Assembly: GCA_022376925.1 (NCBI GenBank)
Contig: JAIOJX010000005.1
Span: forward strand, 160,843,501 to 160,907,500
Length of the DNA stretch: 64,000 bases
Source of the DNA: Tragulus kanchil
Lineage: Eukaryota > Chordata > Mammalia > Artiodactyla > Tragulidae
Direction: 5' to 3'
Part shown: positions 39,040-51,283 of the stretch, piece by piece
Numbering within the stretch: position 1 is the stretch's first letter
Layout of the letters: each line of letters begins with the position of its first letter
Notes under the pieces: model-generated
Seen by the model: the letters and a program-made list of their open reading frames with translations, nothing else
What the model was told of the DNA's origin: nothing
The model's database searches: none
Position numbers and translations under genes: made by a program

Positions 39040-41167
39040 CCCAGGAGTCCCTGTCCTGAGTTGGGGGAGGAGGGCGGGGTCAGGGAGAGCCACACTGGGA
39101 AGCCACTGAAGCCAACAAAGGGCTGGCCATAGACACCAACGCCCTGAGATCCAGGCCAGATTTCCAGAAGCGCTTTGGTGAGGAAAGGGCTTAAAAGACC
39201 TGACCTGTGTGCAGGGGGGCAGTGTCCACTCAGACTCTGTGAATTTTGCTATGTAGGAACGCACACCTAAAAAGATGGATCTCCTGCTTTGCAGAAGAAG
39301 AAAGGCTCTGATTTAAAATTCAAATTCAAAGAAGGCAACACTTTCAAAAGCACAGTCAGACCGCATCCATCCGTGGATTGTATCCACCCAACAGATGGCC
39401 ATTTGAACGTGTTTGTCTGTCTACTGCACTGCCTCGAGTAGATGGGAGGCATTGCTATCCCTATTTACTGACAGGAAACAGAAGGAGGAGCCAGAGGGAC
39501 TGCCTGCAAGGGCCGGGCTGAAGGTGACAATTAGCCAAGGGGCAGAGCACAGCCGGGGGGCCCCCACCCCCTACCTTGGGCATGGGGAACGCGCAGGCTC
39601 CCGAGCAGTAGTAGGCGTCAAAGGACTTGGGTGAGATGATCCATTCGTTCCACCCAATGTCCGCGAAGTCCACCTTCAGATACCTCCGGGAGCAGACCCG
39701 GGGCTCGTCCCACTGTTTCTTCCGGGCTTTCTGCATGGTCTTCTCATCAAAGTCCAGCACCCGCGAGGAGGCCATGAACACATCCGGGCCCTTCTTCCTG
39801 CGATCCTTGCGGCCTGGCCGCGGCTTCAGCGCACGGAATGGGCTGGGCCACAGCTCGTGTTTGTGGTAGTGCTGGGCGAGGGGGTCAGGGGCTGGCCTCT
39901 CATCCAGTCCCGGCAGCTCGTTGTTCTGGAGGGGCCCGGCGGCCTGAGTGGCCCGGCGCACGCGGGGGTCCACCGAGCTGTTGGGGGCGGTGCCGGGCTC
40001 CGGGTCCCCTGCCTGGAAGGGGTCATACCTCTGCAGCGTCACTGCCACGCTGTTGGGCTCTGAGATGGCCAGGTCGTTGGCATAGATGAGGATGTAGGGG
40101 GCGTGAGGGCTGGGCCCAGGAGTCCCTGTCCTGAGTTGGAGGAGCGGGGTGGGAAGGGCCACTGAAGCCAACAAAGGGCTGGCCATAGACACCAACGCCC
40201 TGAGATCCAGGCCAGATTTCCAGAAGCGCTTTGGTGAGGAAAGGGCTTAAAAGACCTGACCTGTGTGCAGGGGGGCAGTGTCCACTCAGACTCTGTGAAT
40301 TTTGCTATGTAGGAACGCACACCTAAAAAGATGGATCTCCTGCTTTGCAGAAGAAGAAAGGCTCTGATTTAAAATTCAAATTCAAAGAAGGCAACACTTT
40401 CAAAAGCACAGTCAGACCGCATCCATCCGTGGATTGTATCCACCCAACAGATGGCCATTTGAACGTGTTTGTCTGTCTACTGCACTGCCTCGAGTAGATG
40501 GGAGGCATTGCTATCCCTATTTACTGACAGGAAACAGAAGGAGGAGCCAGAGGGACTGCCTGCAAGGGCCGGGCTGAAGGTGACAATTAGCCAAGGGGCA
40601 GAGCACAGCCGGGGCCCCACCCCTACCTTGGGCATGGGGAACGCGCAGGCTCCCGAGCAGTAGTAGGCGTCAAAGGACTTGGGTGAGATGATCCATTCGT
40701 TCCACCCAATGTCCGCGAAGTCCACCTTCAGATACCTCCGGGAGCAGACCCGGGGCTCGTCCCACTGTTTCTTCCGGGCTTTCTGCATGGTCTTCTCATC
40801 AAAGTCCAGCACCCGCGAGGAGGCCATGAACACATCCGGGCCCTTCTTCCTGCGATCCTTGCGGCCTGGCCGCGGCTTCAGCGCACGGAATGGGCTGGGC
40901 CACAGCTCGTGTTTGTGGTAGTGCTGGGCGAGGGGGTCAGGGGCTGGCCTCTCATCCAGTCCCGGCAGCTCGTTGTTCTGGAGGGGCCCGGCGGCCTGAG
41001 TGGCCCGGCGCACGCGGGGGTCCACCGAGCTGTTGGGGGCGGTGCCGGGCTCCGGGTCCCCTGCCTGGAAGGGGTCATACCTCTGCAGCGTCACTGCCAC
41101 GCTGTTGGGCTCTGAGATGGCCAGGTCGTTGGCATAGATGAGGATGTAGGGGGCGTGAGGGCTGGGC
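39040..41167. repeat. Tandem duplication 9 (GDF10 intron 2/exon 2), offset 1075 falling to 1056
   Basis: Left copy 39040-40114, right copy 40115-41167. The first ~60 bases of the right copy carry about 19 bp of small deletions in G-rich sequence; the rest aligns closely. Confidence 0.95.
39575..40114 (-). pseudogene. GDF10: Partial duplicate of GDF10 exon 2, 3' part
   Basis: Copy of 40627-41166 with its own GT donor (39574-39573). It starts mid-exon at the junction near 40114, with no acceptor. Coding sequence is the same; just outside the donor, C and G runs differ in length between the copies. Probable unmerged contig end. Confidence 0.9.
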
Positions 41168-41552
41168 CTGGGGAGCCCTGGGTCCTTCTCCCCAGAGTCC
41201 AGCTGAGCAGACAGGAGCAGCTCACCATCCCGGCGGGCCGCCTTGACAATGGGGGAGATGTCCTTGGCCTGCCACAGGCCTCGGGGCGGGGGCGGCAGGG
41301 CCATGGCTCCACGGAGCAGCCCCTGTGTGGCCGTGTTCTGGGAGAGGCTGTGGAAGAGCAGGTGCTGGCGGGCCGGCGGGCCGTGGGGCAGCAGGCGGCA
41401 GGATGCATTCTTGGCCCACGGCTTGCAGGGGGCCTCGCGTGCCCGGGGCCACCGTGGCTCCGAGTAGAAGTGGAATGTGGCTGTGAGGATCATTTCTGAG
41501 TCCTGCATGGAAGTCAGGTTGAAGAAATACACGGCCTTCTGATTGACCACTT
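40627..41552 (-). CDS. GDF10: GDF10 (BMP3b) exon 2, complete copy
   Basis: This 926-bp exon lies between a CAG acceptor (41555-41553) and a GT donor (40626-40625, AAG|GTAGGG). It encodes most of the prodomain, from VVNQKAVYFFNLTSMQDSEM through [40 protein letters not shown] and the basic [13 protein letters not shown] region. It then encodes the start of the mature ligand, [39 protein letters not shown] and FPMPK. The frame is open throughout and phases match exons 1 and 3. It straddles the overlap of two duplicated blocks, so its 3' part recurs at 39575-40114 and its 5' part at 41935-42669. Only this copy is full length. Confidence 0.95.
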
Positions 41553-43053
41553 CTGTGAGGGAAGGACAGACCACAACCTGTTAAACTGTCTCCTGGATAG
41601 ACCCCGTGTTCCTGTTCCCAGGGTCTTCCCCTGCCAGGTGATGGAGGAGGAGCATCACTGAGGGAGCACATTCAGTCAGCCAGGCTTTCCTCATCTCCTG
41701 CAATTCTCACATTGAACTGAAGAGGGCACCCTTTGCTATTTTCAGTAACCCGATGAGGATGAGGGATTGAGGTCAGAGAGGTTAGGGATTGTCCATATCC
41801 CATTAGAAAGAAAGGAAGGAAATAAAGACAGCTGATGCTCAAGGCTGCTGCACCCTGACACGCCCATTCCCACCCCTACACTCTGATGCCTCTCAATGAA
41901 CAAATGTTCCCCACCACCTTCATTCATGGCACAAAGGAGGCCATGAACACATCCGGGCCCTTCTTCCTGCGATCCTTGCGGCCTGGCCGCGGCTTCAGCG
42001 CACGGAATGGGCTGGGCCACAGCTCGTGTTTGTGGTAGTGCTGGGCGAGGGGGTCAGGGGCTGGCCTCTCATCCAGTCCCGGCAGCTCGTTGTTCTGGAG
42101 GGGCCCGGCGGCCTGAGTGGCCCGGCGCACGCGGGGGTCCACCGAGCTGTTGGGGGCGGTGCCGGGCTCCGGGTCCCCTGCCTGGAAGGGGTCATACCTC
42201 TGCAGCGTCACTGCCACGCTGTTGGGCTCTGAGATGGCCAGGTCGTTGGCATAGATGAGGATGTAGGGGGCGTGAGGGCTGGGCCTGGGGAGCCCTGGGT
42301 CCTTCTCCCCAGAGTCCAGCTGAGCAGACAGGAGCAGCTCACCATCCCGGCGGGCCGCCTTGACAATGGGGGAGATGTCCTTGGCCTGCCACAGGCCTCG
42401 GGGCGGGGGCGGCAGGGCCATGGCTCCACGGAGCAGCCCCTGTGTGGCCGTGTTCTGGGAGAGGCTGTGGAAGAGCAGGTGCTGGCGGGCCGGCGGGCCG
42501 TGGGGCAGCAGGCGGCAGGATGCATTCTTGGCCCACGGCTTGCAGGGGGCCTCGCGTGCCCGGGGCCACCGTGGCTCCGAGTAGAAGTGGAATGTGGCTG
42601 TGAGGATCATTTCTGAGTCCTGCATGGAAGTCAGGTTGAAGAAATACACGGCCTTCTGATTGACCACTTCTGTGAGGGAAGGACAGACCACAACCTGTTA
42701 AACTGTCTCCTGGATAGACCCCGTGTTCCTGTTCCCAGGGTCTTCCCCTGCCAGGTGATGGAGGAGGAGCATCACTGAGGGAGCACATTCAGTCAGCCAG
42801 GCTTTCCTCATCTCCTGCAATTCTCACATTGAACTGAAGAGGGCACCCTTTGCTATTTTCAGTAACCCGATGAGGATGAGGGATTGAGGTCAGAGAGGTT
42901 AGGGATTGTCCATATCCCATTAGAAAGAAAGGAAGGAAATAAAGACAGCTGATGCTCAAGGCTGCTGCACCCTGACACGCCCATTCCCACCCCTACACTC
43001 TGATGCCTCTCAATGAACAAATGTTCCCCACCACCTTCATTCATGGCACAAAG
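40818..43053. repeat. Tandem duplication 10 (GDF10 exon 2/intron 1), offset 1117
   Basis: Left copy 40818-41934, right copy 41935-43053. It overlaps duplications 9 and 11, forming a chain across exon 2. The copies look identical by eye. Confidence 0.95.
41935..42669 (-). pseudogene. GDF10: Partial duplicate of GDF10 exon 2, 5' part
   Basis: Copy of 40818-41552 with the exon 2 acceptor preserved (exon start at 42669). The frame breaks off after ...[10 protein letters not shown] at the junction at 41935, with no donor. Probable unmerged contig end. Confidence 0.9.
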
Positions 43054-45205
43054 TGGCATCAGGTGTTCCAGATAGCCTGGGTTGGATCCAAGTCCTGTGG
43101 ACGGTGGCCTCCCCCATCCTCCTCACATCTGCACAGCCCTCTATTTTAGAGACATTAAATGCAGTCCTTTGTTCAAATGATGTAAAATAAGCAGAGTGTC
43201 TCACGCTACCTGTGTTCTGAGTGACTTCTAAGGAAAACTGGGCTTAAGAGCACAGGCATTTGAGTGTCTGCTCTTTGTTCTATCCAAGGCCCTTGAAACT
43301 TGTTTTACAAAGAAAGGGCAGTATCAGGGTTGTATCAGGTCCCTCCGTAAAACTTCCAACAACCACATTGCTCTCCAGAGGTCGGAACCATGAAAAGGAC
43401 CAGGATCCCTCAAACACATCTGGGCTTGACCTGCACAAGGTCACCAACAAGGAAGCCCCAGCCTTCAAGCTTGGAAAGGCCCTAGGGACCAGTTCCAGGC
43501 CCCAACAAGACAACCCCTTGCTCATCTGCTTCCGTAGGACCATGGAGTCTCTATCTCCCTGGAATGCTTGAAGGATTAAATCAGTAACATATGTGATGTG
43601 CCAGGCACAAAGAGGGAATCGCCCAAATGTGCCTCTATGCCATGTTTATCTAAATGACCACGGCTGATGGACCAGTAGCCTTCTACACCAATGCAGGCCA
43701 CGCTCACTCAGTGGTCTGGCTCACACAGCCAAGAGTCTTTTTTTTTAATCCAATTCAACTTCATTGTTTTGCTGACAGGGTCTTTGCTGGGGAACACTGA
43801 AGAGGCTCGAGGATAAACATTTCTGACTCTTTCCAGAGAGCTGGCCCTTCCCAGCAGGATCCATGCATCTCTGGCCTAGAAACCTGTACTTCCTGGTGAG
43901 AAGGAAAACAGCAGACTGCGGGAACCAAGGCGGGGCTCCTCAGAGGACAGAAGCTGGACTCCCCTTCCAGTGGCAAGGTAGAGAACGAGAGAGATCAAGA
44001 GGGATAACTGTGACCATCTAGGCTGGGGCAGCGGCCTTGACTTAAGGTGGCCACGACCTAAAGAAGGTGCTGGGAGGACTGTCCCGGACCTGACACGCCC
44101 ATTCCCACCCCTACACTCTGATGCCTCTCAATGAACAAATGTTCCCCACCACCTTCATTCATGGCACAAAGTGGCATCAGGTGTTCAGATAGCCTGGGTT
44201 GGATCCAAGTCCTGTGGACGGTGGCCTCCCCCATCCTCCTCACATCTGCACAGCCCTCTATTTTAGAGACATTAAATGCAGTCCTTTGTTCAAATGATGT
44301 AAAATAAGCAGAGTGTCTCACGCTACCTGTGTTCTGAGTGACTTCTAAGGAAAACTGGGCTTAAGAGCACAGGCATTTGAGTGTCTGCTCTTTGTTCTAT
44401 CCAAGGCCCTTGAAACTTGTTTTACAAAGAAAGGGCAGTATCAGGGTTGTATCAGGTCCCTCCGTAAAACTTCCAACAACCACATTGCTCTCCAGAGGTC
44501 GGAACCATGAAAAGGACCAGGATCCCTCAAACACATCTGGGCTTGACCTGCACAAGGTCACCAACAAGGAAGCCCCAGCCTTCAAGCTTGGAAAGGCCCT
44601 AGGGACCAGTTCCAGGCCCCAACAAGACAACCCCTTGCTCATCTGCTTCCGTAGGACCATGGAGTCTCTATCTCCCTGGAATGCTTGAAGGATTAAATCA
44701 GTAACATATGTGATGTGCCAGGCACAAAGAGGGAATCGCCCAAATGTGCCTCTATGCCATGTTTATCTAAATGACCACGGCTGATGGACCAGTAGCCTTC
44801 TACACCAATGCAGGCCACGCTCACTCAGTGGTCTGGCTCACACAGCCAAGAGTCTTTTTTTTTAATCCAATTCAACTTCATTGTTTTGCTGACAGGGTCT
44901 TTGCTGGGGAACACTGAAGAGGCTCGAGGATAAACATTTCTGACTCTTTCCAGAGAGCTGGCCCTTCCCAGCAGGATCCATGCATCTCTGGCCTAGAAAC
45001 CTGTACTTCCTGGTGAGAAGGAAAACAGCAGACTGCGGGAACCAAGGCGGGGCTCCCCAGAGGACAGAAGCTGGACTCCCCTTCCAGTGGCAAGGTAGAG
45101 AACGAGAGAGAGTATCAAGAGGGATAACTGTGACCATCTAGGCTGGGGCAGCGGCCTTGACTTAAGGTGGCCACGACCTAAAGAAGGTGCTGGGAGGACT
45201 GTCCC
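42971..45205. repeat. Tandem duplication 11 (GDF10 intron 1), offset ~1117
   Basis: Left copy 42971-44088, right copy 44089-45205. A C is lost near the right copy's start (GTGTTCAGAT for GTGTTCCAGAT). GTA-type bases are lost near the left copy's end. Confidence 0.95.
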
Positions 45206-45654
45206 CGGGGTGGCAAGATGTACTATAGGGAGGTGTGTGTGGCCTGGAGGCTACGTCTTCAAGGGGTGCAGGAGGGGAATGGTACACGTCACCCCTTCCT
45301 TAGGATGGAGAACCAAAGGGAGCGTGCCGAGGACCTCAGAGAGGGAGAGACCTTGGTGGTCAGGCAGCCTGATCAACCACACTTGGGGCAGGCGGAGGGC
45401 ATCCCTCATTTGCCTCGAATGCCTTTGGACATAGGCAGCTTGCCCCTCATCTGGCAGCCTGCTGCATGAAGACCCTCCCTTCTGGGGACGGTGGGGATAG
45501 AGGCGGGTAACCCCGGTTCTAAAGTTTGAAGGACCACAGAATGGCCTCCTCACTGTGCCTGCATGCCTGCACTGCAGGAGGCCCCAGGCTGTGGCTGAGA
45601 CAAGGGTCACCCACCTGAAGTCTCCCAGCTTGGATTCGCCTAGGCGATAAAGGA

Positions 45655-47850
45655 GAACCCCCAAAGAGAAGTCCCTACTTCCTATGAACCGTGCTGGTGC
45701 CCGCAGCTCCCGTCTCACGGTAGTGAGAAAAGATCCTTTCTTCCTTGTTCCTATCATTCTTCTCTCCCTTCCTGCCTCCTTCCTTGCCTCCCTCCCTTTT
45801 CCAGATAACATTATTTGGGATACTTCTACTCGGGGCTAAGTGCTGGGCTGATCAGGGTCCTGGCGAAGGTGGTCAGAGGTACTCGGGGAGCCCACTTCGG
45901 GGACGAGACAGATGGCGATGGTGGCGAATGCCCTCCGTGCCTGTCACAGCTTCACAGAGCACTGTCCAGTGAGGCCCCTTGTGGGCTGGGTGCCCTCAAC
46001 CTCAGGTCCCCAACCTGTTCAGAGCCCTCCATAGCCCCCCAATAAAACTCAACCTCGTACCAAGGCCCTCCTTGATCTATCAGGCCTGCCTGCCTCCCCA
46101 GCTCCGTCTGCTTCCCGCATCCCCTTCTCTGTCCCGGTCAACCCGGCATTCTGTCCTTCCACACACGAAGCTCCCATCTCAGGACTTTGTCCCAGCTGTT
46201 CCTTCTGCCATCATCATCTCTCCCGCAGGAATCACAATGCCTCTCCCACCTCAGGGCTTTGTTCAGGAGACATCTCCAACAAAGGGTACCACTGGCTCCC
46301 TGTCTGGAGGAAGAGCTCTAATCACTCTGTCTGGCCTGGGCTTCATTTGTCTTCATGCCACTTTAGGACATGCTGATGTATATTTCATTGTAACTGTGTC
46401 TCTTCAGCCCTAGAACACAAAGTCCAAGAGGGCAGGGCCTTGCCAGCTGTGTGCACTGTGGTATCCTTAGACCCTGGTGCAAAGCCCAAGAGATTGGCAG
46501 TGCTCAGAAATGCACGCTGAATGGCAAGGATAGGGAGGGGTCTCTGCTAGATCAGTCCACTTCACTTAACAAAGGGGGGGGGTTCCTGGCCTGTGCCTTG
46601 GGGCTCAGCAAACATCCTGAAAGAGGTCCGAAAGTCTCTTTCTTTGGAAAAACACAGCCAATTATGCAGATCCAGCTGGAGGCACTGCACAGAAGGATTT
46701 TTCCAGTTACTTCCCTTGAGCTTAGTTTTCTTATCTTTAAAATGGGAATAGTATTGTTAACTGAACCAAAGAGAAGTCCCTACTTCTTCCTCTGGTGCCC
46801 AGCTCCCGTCTCACGGTAGTGAGAAAAGATCCTTTCTTCCTTGTTCCTATCATTCTTCTCTCCTTCCTGCCTCCTTCCTTGCCTCCCTCCCTTTTCCAGA
46901 TAACATTATTTGGGATACTTCTACTCGGGGCTACGTGCTGGGCTGATCAGGGTCCTGGCAAGGTGGTCAGAGGTACTGGGAGCCCACTGGGACGAGACAG
47001 ATGGCGATGGTGGCGAATGCCCTCCGTGCCTGTCACAGCTTCACAGAGCACTGTCCAGTGAGGCCCCTTGTGGGCTGGGTGCCCTCAACCTCAGGTCCCC
47101 AACCTGTTCAGAGCCCTCCATAGCCCCCCAATAAAACTCAACCTCGTACCAAGGCCCTCCTTGATCTATCAGGCCTGCCTGCCTCCCCAGCTCCGTCTGC
47201 TTCCCGCATCCCCTTCTCTGTCCCGGTCAACCCGGCATTCTGTCCTTCCACACACGAAGCTCCCATCTCAGGACTTTGTCCCAGCTGTTCCTTCTGCCAT
47301 CATCATCTCTCCCGCAGGAATCACAATGCCTCTCCCACCTCAGGGCTTTGTTCAGGAGACATCTCCAACAAAGGGTACCACTGGCTCCCCTGTCTGGAGG
47401 AAGAGCTCTAATCACTCTGTCTGGCCTGGGCTTCATTTGTCTTCATGCCACTTTAGGACATGCTGATGTATATTTCATTGTAACTGTGTCTCTTCAGCCC
47501 TAGAACACAAAGTCCAAGAGGGCAGGGCCTTGCCAGCTGTGTGCACTGTGGTATCCTTAGACCCTGGTGCAAAGCCCAAGAGATTGGCAGTGCTCAGAAA
47601 TGCACGCTGAATGGCAAGGATAGGGAGGGGTCTCTGCTAGATCAGTCCACTTCACTTAACAAAGGGGGGGGGTTCCTGGCCTGTGCCTTGGGGCTCAGCA
47701 AACATCCTGAAAGAGGTCCGAAAGTCTCTTTCTTTGGAAAAACACAGCCAATTATGCAGATCCAGCTGGAGGCACTGCACAGAAGGATTTTTTTCCAGTT
47801 ACTTCCCCTTGAGCTTAGTTTTCTTATCTTTAAAATGGGAATAGTATTGT
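45655..47850. repeat. Tandem duplication 12 (GDF10 intron 1), offset 1105 falling to ~1089
   Basis: Left copy 45655-46762, right copy 46763-47850. The first ~250 bp of the right copy has many small deletions (for example ACTGGGAGCCC for ACTCGGGGAGCCC). Confidence 0.95.
45985..46490 (+). repeat. L2-type LINE 3' region (recurs at 47075-47580)
   Basis: Pyrimidine-rich text with CATAGCCCCCCAATAAAACT, CTCAGGACTTTGTCCCAGCT and TCCAAGAGGGCAGGGCCTTG is typical of L2 3' ends. Open frames here are incidental. The second copy is from duplication 12. Confidence 0.6.
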
Positions 47851-48298
47851 CTACCAGTTAGGAAACTGCAAGTTCCAAGTATATATCCATGCTTGATTCC
47901 TCGTGGTTCACAATCAGGGAACCAGAGATGGCAAATGGACAGAAACACGGAATTTCATAGAGGGTACATGATACATAACTTCTCTAAAGTCCCCCAGCTG
48001 GTAAGGGGCAGGTCCAGGGTATGCTTCCAGGCCTGTCTGACCCCAAGTCCATGTCCTTCCCCACCCTCCCCGACCAGGTGCCCTGGAGAGAACCAGGGTC
48101 TGCCTAACAGCTAACTAACAAAGATCATGTGCTATGAACTCTAAACCATTTTGCAAGCACAAGTCATGATTTGGATGATTTTGCACTCTGTCTCTCCAGT
48201 AAAATAAAGAACAGATCTGATTTAGACAAATTGATCTCTCTATGGATCTTTGAAAATCTTAGGACATCAGTCATGTCTACTCCACTGGGCACTCAACC

Positions 48299-50535
48299 TT
48301 CTTCCTAACTTGTTAGGGGTAGGACTGGAGGGGAAAGAGGTAGGGAACGGACCCTAGCCCAAGGGTTTCTCGGATTCCCTGCTGGCCAAACTCTCAGGCC
48401 AAGAGAACCCTCAGACTGCCCTGCTCGATAGAAACAGGACCCACTTGGAGATTTGTTCTTTCACCCCTTGTCCCTGAAACAGCTATCAGGAAGACCAGAG
48501 TGAGAACTCCAGACTGAAGATGCAATCACCAGCGTAATAAGCTGAAAGAAGGAAGCAGCAGGCCAGCCGGTGGTAGTGCAGAGAAGCAGAGAACTAAGGT
48601 GTACCACGTGCCTATTTTTAGGCAGGCTCCAGAGGCACGGTTAAACTCTGCTTCATCCCTGACTCGCTGTTGGACCTCAAGCGAGTCACACAACCTCTCT
48701 GATCCTCAGATTCCTCATCTGTTAACTAAGCAGAGTAATGTACGTGCCTCCTGCAGCGCTCTCAGCAAGGCGTCTGGCACCCAGCACGTGCTGAGAATAC
48801 AGAGGTCATCTGGTGTCACAAGCTACCGTGACGCTCAGGATCTCACATGCTTGACTATGGTCCTCATGGCCACTCATACCAGCAGAAGCCTGAGACTTTT
48901 CACAGCCTCTGGCCCTTCCTGCATCCAGCCACTTGCAGTCCCAGCTGGCACTGCACCCTGTTTCTCTCCAACCACCCTGAACGCTGCATCATTCCACCAC
49001 AGCCTGCGCCCACAGCCTGACCCCAACTGCCAGTGCGACCCCAGGACACGGCCACCTCACACCACACTCACGCTTCCCAAGGAAATCATCTGTAGCAGAC
49101 AAAGAGTTAACATCCTTCACCACCTCTACAGTGAGAAAAAGACCAGACCCCCAAGAGTTGCGCGAAGCGATTGCCACAGGAAAAACCGCAAATGGCCAAA
49201 AAGCGTAAAAGACAATTCAGGATGACTAGTAATGAACCAAACCCCAGTAACTTCAAATGAGAATGAAAATTTAGCAAGTTTCAAATGCACGTTGAAAATA
49301 GGATCCCATGAGGGTAAAACTACGCAACATTCCACAAAATAGCAACTCTGGTTATACTTGGGTTGGGACTGGGGATAATTTCTTTTCTTTACTGTGACAG
49401 ATTTCTGCTTAGCATGTTTTATTTCTTCCTAACTTGTTAGGGGTAGGACTGGAGGAAAGAGGTAGAACGGACCCTAGCCCAAGGGTTTCTCGGATTCCCT
49501 GCTGGCCAAACTCTCAGGCCAAGAGAACCCTCAGACTGCCCTGCTCGATAGAAACAGGACCCACTTGGAGATTTGTTCTTTCACCCCTTGTCCCTGAAAC
49601 AGCTATCAGGAAGACCAGAGTGAGAACTCCAGACTGAAGATGCAATCACCAGCGTAATAAGCTGAAAGAAGGAAGCAGCAGGCCAGCCGGTGGTAGTGCA
49701 GAGAAGCAGAGAACTAAGGTGTACCACGTGCCTATTTTTAGGCAGGCTCCAGAGGCACGGTTAAACTCTGCTTCATCCCTGACTCGCTGTTGGACCTCAA
49801 GCGAGTCACACAACCTCTCTGATCCTCAGATTCCTCATCTGTTAACTAAGCAGAGTAATGTACGTGCCTCCTGCAGCGCTCTCAGCAAGGCGTCTGGCAC
49901 CCAGCACGTGCTGAGAATACAGAGGTCATCTGGTGTCACAAGCTACCGTGACGCTCAGGATCTCACATGCTTGACTATGGTCCTCATGGCCACTCATACC
50001 AGCAGAAGCCTGAGACTTTTCACAGCCTCTGGCCCTTCCTGCATCCAGCCACTTGCAGTCCCAGCTGGCACTGCACCCTGTTTCTCTCCAACCACCCTGA
50101 ACGCTGCATCATTCCACCACAGCCTGCGCCCACAGCCTGACCCCAACTGCCAGTGCGACCCCAGGACACGGCCACCCTCACACCACACTCACGCTTCCCA
50201 AGGAAATCATCTGTAGCAGACAAAGAGTTAACATCCTTCACCACCTCTACAGTGAGAAAAAGACCAGACCCCCAAGAGTTGCGCGAAGCGATTGCCACAG
50301 GAAAAACCGCAAATGGCCAAAAAGCGTAAAAGACAATTCAGGATGACTAGTAATGAACCAAACCCCAGTAACTTCAAATGAGAATGAAAATTTAGCAAGT
50401 TTCAAATGCACGTTGAAAATAGGATCCCATTAGGGTAAAAACTACACGCAACATTCCACAAAATAGCAACTCTGGTTATACTTGGGTTGGGACTGGGGAT
50501 AATTTCTTTTCTTTACTGTGACTTTCTATGATTTC
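48299..50535. repeat. Tandem duplication 13 (GDF10 intron 1), offset ~1120
   Basis: Left copy 48299-49422, right copy 49423-50535. G runs are shortened at the right copy's start (GGAGGAAAG for GGAGGGGAAAG). The left copy's last ~40 bases are garbled. Confidence 0.95.
48635..48810 (+). repeat. MIR (recurs at 49755-49930)
   Basis: GACCTCAAGCGAGTCACACA ... ATCCTCAGATTCCTCATCTG ... GGCACCCAGCACGTGCTGAG. The second copy is from duplication 13. Confidence 0.65.
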
Positions 50536-50569
50536 TGCTTAGCATGTATTTCTCTTATAATCTCTAGCC

Positions 50570-50640
50570 TCTCCTTTCCCCCTCCTCCTCTTCTCTCCCT
50601 CCCAACTCCCCCCCCCACCCCCCCACCCCCATTCTCTACT
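50570..50640. repeat. Polypyrimidine (C/T) tract in GDF10 intron 1
   Basis: About 70 bp of almost pure C/T followed by C runs of 7-9 broken by A. This is low-complexity sequence that could adopt unusual structure and is prone to sequencing error. Confidence 0.8.
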
Positions 50641-50729
50641 GCCCTACTGCCTATAGGCAGCCTCATCACACTCAAAGCTCTTGGTTGCCTTGGTGGACCA
50701 TTGGTCTGCTTCCATTTCCTCACTCTCTC

Positions 50730-51065
50730 CTCCTGCCGTTTCCTCACAGAAACCCAGGTCTTCACAGTGCCTGGTGCACAGGGATCTGATTCTCTTCTAC
50801 ACCTGGCTGAGACACCCTGCTCTTCAGAACCTGGGGCATCCCCTGTTCTGCAAAGTCTTCACCAGCCCCTCCCCAGCCCTTTCTTACCCCATTGTTCTAC
50901 CTGTTCCCCTGCTCACATTCTTCTGTTTGACTTAACTTCCTTCTCAACCAGCTCGTGAGCTCTTCTGGACAGGGCCAGTTGGCTTTGTTTCTTCGTGTCC
51001 ATTGACCTTACAGTACTTGCCACTAAATGAGGTGCTCAGGAGAGACCTGGGTAAGTGAATGTGAA
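50730..51065 (+). repeat. L2-like fragment
   Basis: CAGCTCGTGAGCTCTTCTGG and AGTACTTGCCACTAAATGAG resemble the L2/MIR-type 3' end; weak match. Confidence 0.4.
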
Positions 51066-51283
51066 TTTTCATATCATTGACAGTATTGTTACTGTCATTT
51101 TAGAGACGATACCAATCTCAGTGAGATTACATAACTTGCCCAGTATCCTATGGGTAGGTGGAAAAGCCTAGACTCAAATGCAGGTCATTTGGGGCTGGCG
51201 GTGTCTAATTGTTAATCTTTATGGCCAGGTTCAAAAGCTCTCTCCTTTGATGCAGACTTAAAGGGGACAAGACGTACTTCAGT

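Noticed and set aside
45979..47503. Repeated ~75-145-codon plus-strand open frames as a small gene pair
   Set aside because: They lie in an L2-like repeat and are doubled by duplication 12. No initiation context or homology.
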